DNA of 23,499 nucleotides, from the NCBI GenBank assembly GCA_964387775.1, contig CAYLZO010000055.1, positions 1 through 23,499 on the forward strand. The letters run 5' to 3'. A program made the position numbers and the translations under genes. Origin of the DNA: CAYLZO01 sp964387775. Its GTDB lineage: Bacteria; Chloroflexota; Anaerolineae; JAAYZQ01. How positions within the stretch are numbered: position 1 is the first letter of the stretch; each line of letters starts with the position of its first letter. Shown piece by piece: positions 21,572-23,499 of the stretch. The notes below the pieces were generated by a model. It ran no database searches, was not told the DNA's origin, and was given only the letters and a program-made list of their open reading frames with translations.

Positions 21572-22780
21572 ATGCGCAAGATATTCCACATTGCCCGCAA
21601 CGACGTCAAGATCGAGCTGTCGTCGCGCTGGACGCTGGTGTTCCTGCTGGTGCTGCCGGTGGTCTTTACGGCCGTCATCGGTGGGGCGCTGAGCAACATG
21701 GAAGGCGGCTCCGGCGGCGACTCTCGCTTTCCGCTGCTGGTGGTTGATGGGGACGATAGCGAGTTGTCGGCCGGGCTGGTCTCGGTCTTGGAGGCGTCTG
21801 ACGTCGTCCGCCCCGCCGTTCGCTCCCAGGAGGAGGGGATGCGGTTGTTCGAGGAGGAGGACCTGCCGGCCCTGCTGACCATCCCCGAGGGTTTCGGTAA
21901 TACGCTGCTGGCCGGCGAGCAGGCAGAGCTGGCCTTGCGCAAGGCGCCCAACGACAACCGGGTGCTGGCCATCGAACAGGCGGTGACTGCCGCGGCCAGC
22001 CGGGTGAGCAACGCCGTCGCCGCGGCCCTGGTCAGCGTCGAGGAGCGGGCGCGCCGTGAGCCCTTTGAGAGCGAGGCTGCTCGCCGGGCCTATTTCCAAC
22101 AGGGACTGGCCCTGGCCCGGAACGTGCTGGCCGATCCGCTGGCCCGCGTCGAGGCCACCCAGGCGGCCGAGATGCCCCGACAATTCGCCAGCGGCTTTGA
22201 GCAGGGGTCGTCGGGGCAGGTGGTCACCTGGGTGCTTATTACCCTCATCGGTGCCGCCGAGGTATTCGTCAACGAGCGGCTGGGTGGCACGCTGCGCCGC
22301 TTGGTCGTCACGCCGACGAGCCAGGCGACGATCCTGTCGGGCAAGATCGCGGGCCGCCTGAGCCTGGGCCTGGCCCAGATGGTGATCCTCATCGGCGTGG
22401 GGGCGGTGGTGTTCGGCGTGAATTGGGGCCGGTCGCCGGCGGCGCTGGTGGCGATGGTCCTGGCCTTTGCCCTGGCGGCCGTGGGCTTTGGCGTGATGCT
22501 GGGCACCTTTGCCCAGACGCGGAGCCAGGCCAGCGGGCTGACCATCCTCTTTTCGATGCTGATGGCCGCCCTGGGCGGTGCCTGGTGGCCGCTGGAGGTC
22601 ACGCCGCCGATCTACCAGACCGTGGTCAAGGTCCTGCCCACCACCTGGGCCATGATCGGCTTCAACGACGTTATCGTCCGCGGCCAGAACCTGGTCGGTG
22701 TGTTGCCCGAGGCGGGCATCCTGCTGGGGTTTGCCCTGGTCTTTTTCGTCGTCGGCATTTGGCGCTTTCGGTATGAGTGA
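21572..22780 (+). CDS. ABC-2 type exporter permease, second subunit
   Basis: The second membrane subunit, 402 residues, with the same plan as its neighbour: an N-terminal helix (about residues 22-42), an extracytoplasmic domain to about 210, then a cluster of helices. The coupling motif ERLGGTLRRLVVTPTS lies near residue 235, and the helix region is followed by LGGAWWPLEVTPP, typical of ABC-2 permeases. AGAAGGAG precedes the ATG. It shares clear similarity with the first permease in motif order, so the pair probably arose by duplication. A terminator begins right after the stop. Confidence 0.92.
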   Translation: MRKIFHIARNDVKIELSSRWTLVFLLVLPVVFTAVIGGALSNMEGGSGGDSRFPLLVVDGDDSELSAGLVSVLEASDVVRPAVRSQEEGMRLFEEEDLPALLTIPEGFGNTLLAGEQAELALRKAPNDNRVLAIEQAVTAAASRVSNAVAAALVSVEERARREPFESEAARRAYFQQGLALARNVLADPLARVEATQAAEMPRQFASGFEQGSSGQVVTWVLITLIGAAEVFVNERLGGTLRRLVVTPTSQATILSGKIAGRLSLGLAQMVILIGVGAVVFGVNWGRSPAALVAMVLAFALAAVGFGVMLGTFAQTRSQASGLTILFSMLMAALGGAWWPLEVTPPIYQTVVKVLPTTWAMIGFNDVIVRGQNLVGVLPEAGILLGFALVFFVVGIWRFRYE

Positions 22781-22781
22781 T

Positions 22782-22844
22782 AGCAGCGGATGTGCAGAAT
22801 TGGTGGATCAACCGTCGGTTCCGCAAATCCGTTGCTCTTTTTTT
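22782..22844 (+). terminator. Terminator of the ABC exporter operon
   Basis: AGCAGCGGAT (22782-22791) pairs with ATCCGTTGCT (22827-22836), 10 bp with one wobble, and is followed by C and seven Ts (22838-22844). The 35-base loop is long for a terminator but holds its own small stem (AACCG/CGGTT). Confidence 0.65.
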
Positions 22845-22870
22845 GCACGGGGGCTCGATCTGTGTATAAT
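22843..22870 (+). promoter_or_regulatory. Promoter-like site in the gap before the zinc-ribbon gene
   Basis: TTGCAC (22843-22848), 16 bases, perfect TATAAT (22865-22870). It would give a leader of over 200 bases before the gene at 23090. A second TATAAT at 23046-23051 lacks a recognisable -35 but lies closer to the gene, so either may be used. Confidence 0.45.
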
Positions 22871-23045
22871 ATTCACTACCGGACACTTTTTCTGCCAGGT
22901 GCTTCAGAATCGCGGATCTGCAGAAAAACACGGATTGGACTCGTTGAATTGGACCACATAGTTCATCTGCTTCGGAAAAATCCGCGAGTTTCTGTTGATC
23001 CGCGGCTCTTCCGCCCGGCGACCATAAAAGTGTTCGGTAGTGAAG
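22871..23045. repeat. Intergenic stretch with degenerate CGGAT/ATCCGCG repeats
   Basis: Between the promoter-like site and the zinc-ribbon gene there is no convincing ORF. The words CGCGGAT, ACGGATTGG, TCCGCGAG, ATCCGCGG and TTCCGC recur in both orientations between about 22,910 and 23,012. This resembles a decayed copy of the word-like intergenic repeats seen elsewhere in the window, though the copies are too diverged for firm boundaries. Confidence 0.4.
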
Positions 23046-23089
23046 TATAATAGGGGTCATGTTGATGGATGCAGCGGGAGGTAAAAGAC

Positions 23090-23383
23090 GTGCCTGTCTA
23101 TCTGTATGAATGCGACTCGTGTGGCGTGCGCTTTGAGCGCCTGGAGCGCATGTCGTCCGAGCCCCTGGCCGACTGTCCCGAGTGTGACGGCGCGGTCCAC
23201 CGGGTCATCCAGCCGGTGGGTATCATCTTTAAGGGCTCGGGCTTTTACGTGACCGACAACCGTTCGGGTTCTTCGCCCACGCTGAGTTCGGCCAAGGAGG
23301 CCGACAAGCCGGAAGACGCGACCAAGTCCGACGCGGGCGAGTCCAAGACAGAGACGACGCCGGCCGAGGATTCAGCGGATTGA
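23090..23383 (+). CDS. FmdB-family zinc-ribbon protein
   Basis: Small putative regulatory protein of the FmdB/CxxC_CxxC_SSSS zinc-ribbon family; its biochemical role is not established. The 97-residue protein starts MPVYLYECDSCG (GTG start) and has two knuckles, CDSC at residues 8-11 and CPEC near 30-33, to hold one zinc. The family's hydrophobic VIQPVGIIFKGSGFYVTDNR segment follows, then a charged disordered tail of about 40 residues rich in Asp, Glu, Lys and Thr. The GTG at 23090 is chosen over the in-frame ATG at 23069 because GGGAGG stands 8 bases before it and the family begins MPxYxYxC. A terminator follows. Confidence 0.9.
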   Translation: MPVYLYECDSCGVRFERLERMSSEPLADCPECDGAVHRVIQPVGIIFKGSGFYVTDNRSGSSPTLSSAKEADKPEDATKSDAGESKTETTPAEDSAD

Positions 23384-23413
23384 CTGACTTGGCGGGTGGG
23401 GAGGATGGAGGAT

Positions 23414-23444
23414 AAGCGGGTCCCGAAGCAGGGTCCCGCTTTTT
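23414..23444 (+). terminator. Intrinsic terminator after the zinc-ribbon gene
   Basis: AAGCGGG (23414-23420) pairs with CCCGCTT (23435-23441). Past a T-T mismatch an inner CCC/GGG stem closes a 6-base loop, and Ts run through 23444. Confidence 0.82.
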
Positions 23445-23469
23445 GCTGCTCAAGACTTTGCCCGCCGCT

Positions 23470-23498
23470 TTGACACGGACCCGACCTTGTGTTATACT
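23470..23498 (+). promoter_or_regulatory. Consensus promoter for a gene beyond the right edge
   Basis: Perfect TTGACA (23470-23475), exactly 17 bases, TATACT (23493-23498), at the very end of the window and downstream of a terminator. It must serve a transcript starting outside the window. Confidence 0.78.
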
Positions 23499-23499
23499 T

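Overview
The window is GC-rich DNA whose gene content and style point to a member of the Chloroflexota, probably an Anaerolineae-like lineage. The evidence is a bactofilin next to a DUF4446 protein, long GT39-type membrane proteins with beta-rich tails, cysteine-containing multi-LysM proteins, a CHAT-TPR protein, frequent GTG/TTG starts, and word-like intergenic repeats. The assignment is an inference; no rRNA or tRNA is present to test it.

Left arm (1-4750, minus strand). RdgB/HAM1 pyrophosphatase is followed, from its own strong promoter and a structured leader, by a lysine-degrading saccharopine operon. It holds lysine-ketoglutarate reductase, saccharopine dehydrogenase and an ornithine-aminotransferase-like enzyme that runs off the left edge. 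The two saccharopine genes follow the order of the domains in the plant/animal fused LKR/SDH enzyme. Short repeats sit in both intergenic gaps.

Centre-left (4750-5980, plus strand). A DUF4446 membrane protein and a bactofilin each have a clear sigma70-like promoter, and the pair ends at a good intrinsic terminator.

Centre (6074-13311, plus strand). This is the most interesting region: an apparent three-gene operon behind one consensus promoter. Gene 1 is a membrane-anchored CHAT (caspase-like) protein with an intact His/Cys pair and a TPR tail. Gene 2 is a membrane-anchored protein with three cysteine-containing LysM modules and an unrecognised C-terminal domain. Gene 3 is a 925-residue metzincin-type zinc protease with no visible signal peptide. 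Two proteases plus a cell-wall-binding protein suggest an envelope-sensing or conflict/cell-death type system that I cannot match to a named one. Base composition drops in the second half of gene 2 and first two thirds of gene 3, then returns abruptly to the level of the neighbours.

Centre-right (13317-19077, plus strand). rpsT (S20) has a near-consensus promoter and terminator. It is followed by a GH57 glycoside hydrolase and a large GT39-like membrane glycosyltransferase with three C-terminal beta modules. Two low-complexity repeat elements are inserted in frame in the glycosyltransferase gene; one carries two copies of a perfect 26-bp palindrome.

Right arm (19097-23499, plus strand). A promoter drives a complete ABC-2 exporter (ATPase plus two permeases), closed by a large-loop terminator. 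After about 300 bp of repeat-like intergenic DNA come an FmdB-type zinc-ribbon protein, its terminator, and a consensus promoter for a gene beyond the right edge.
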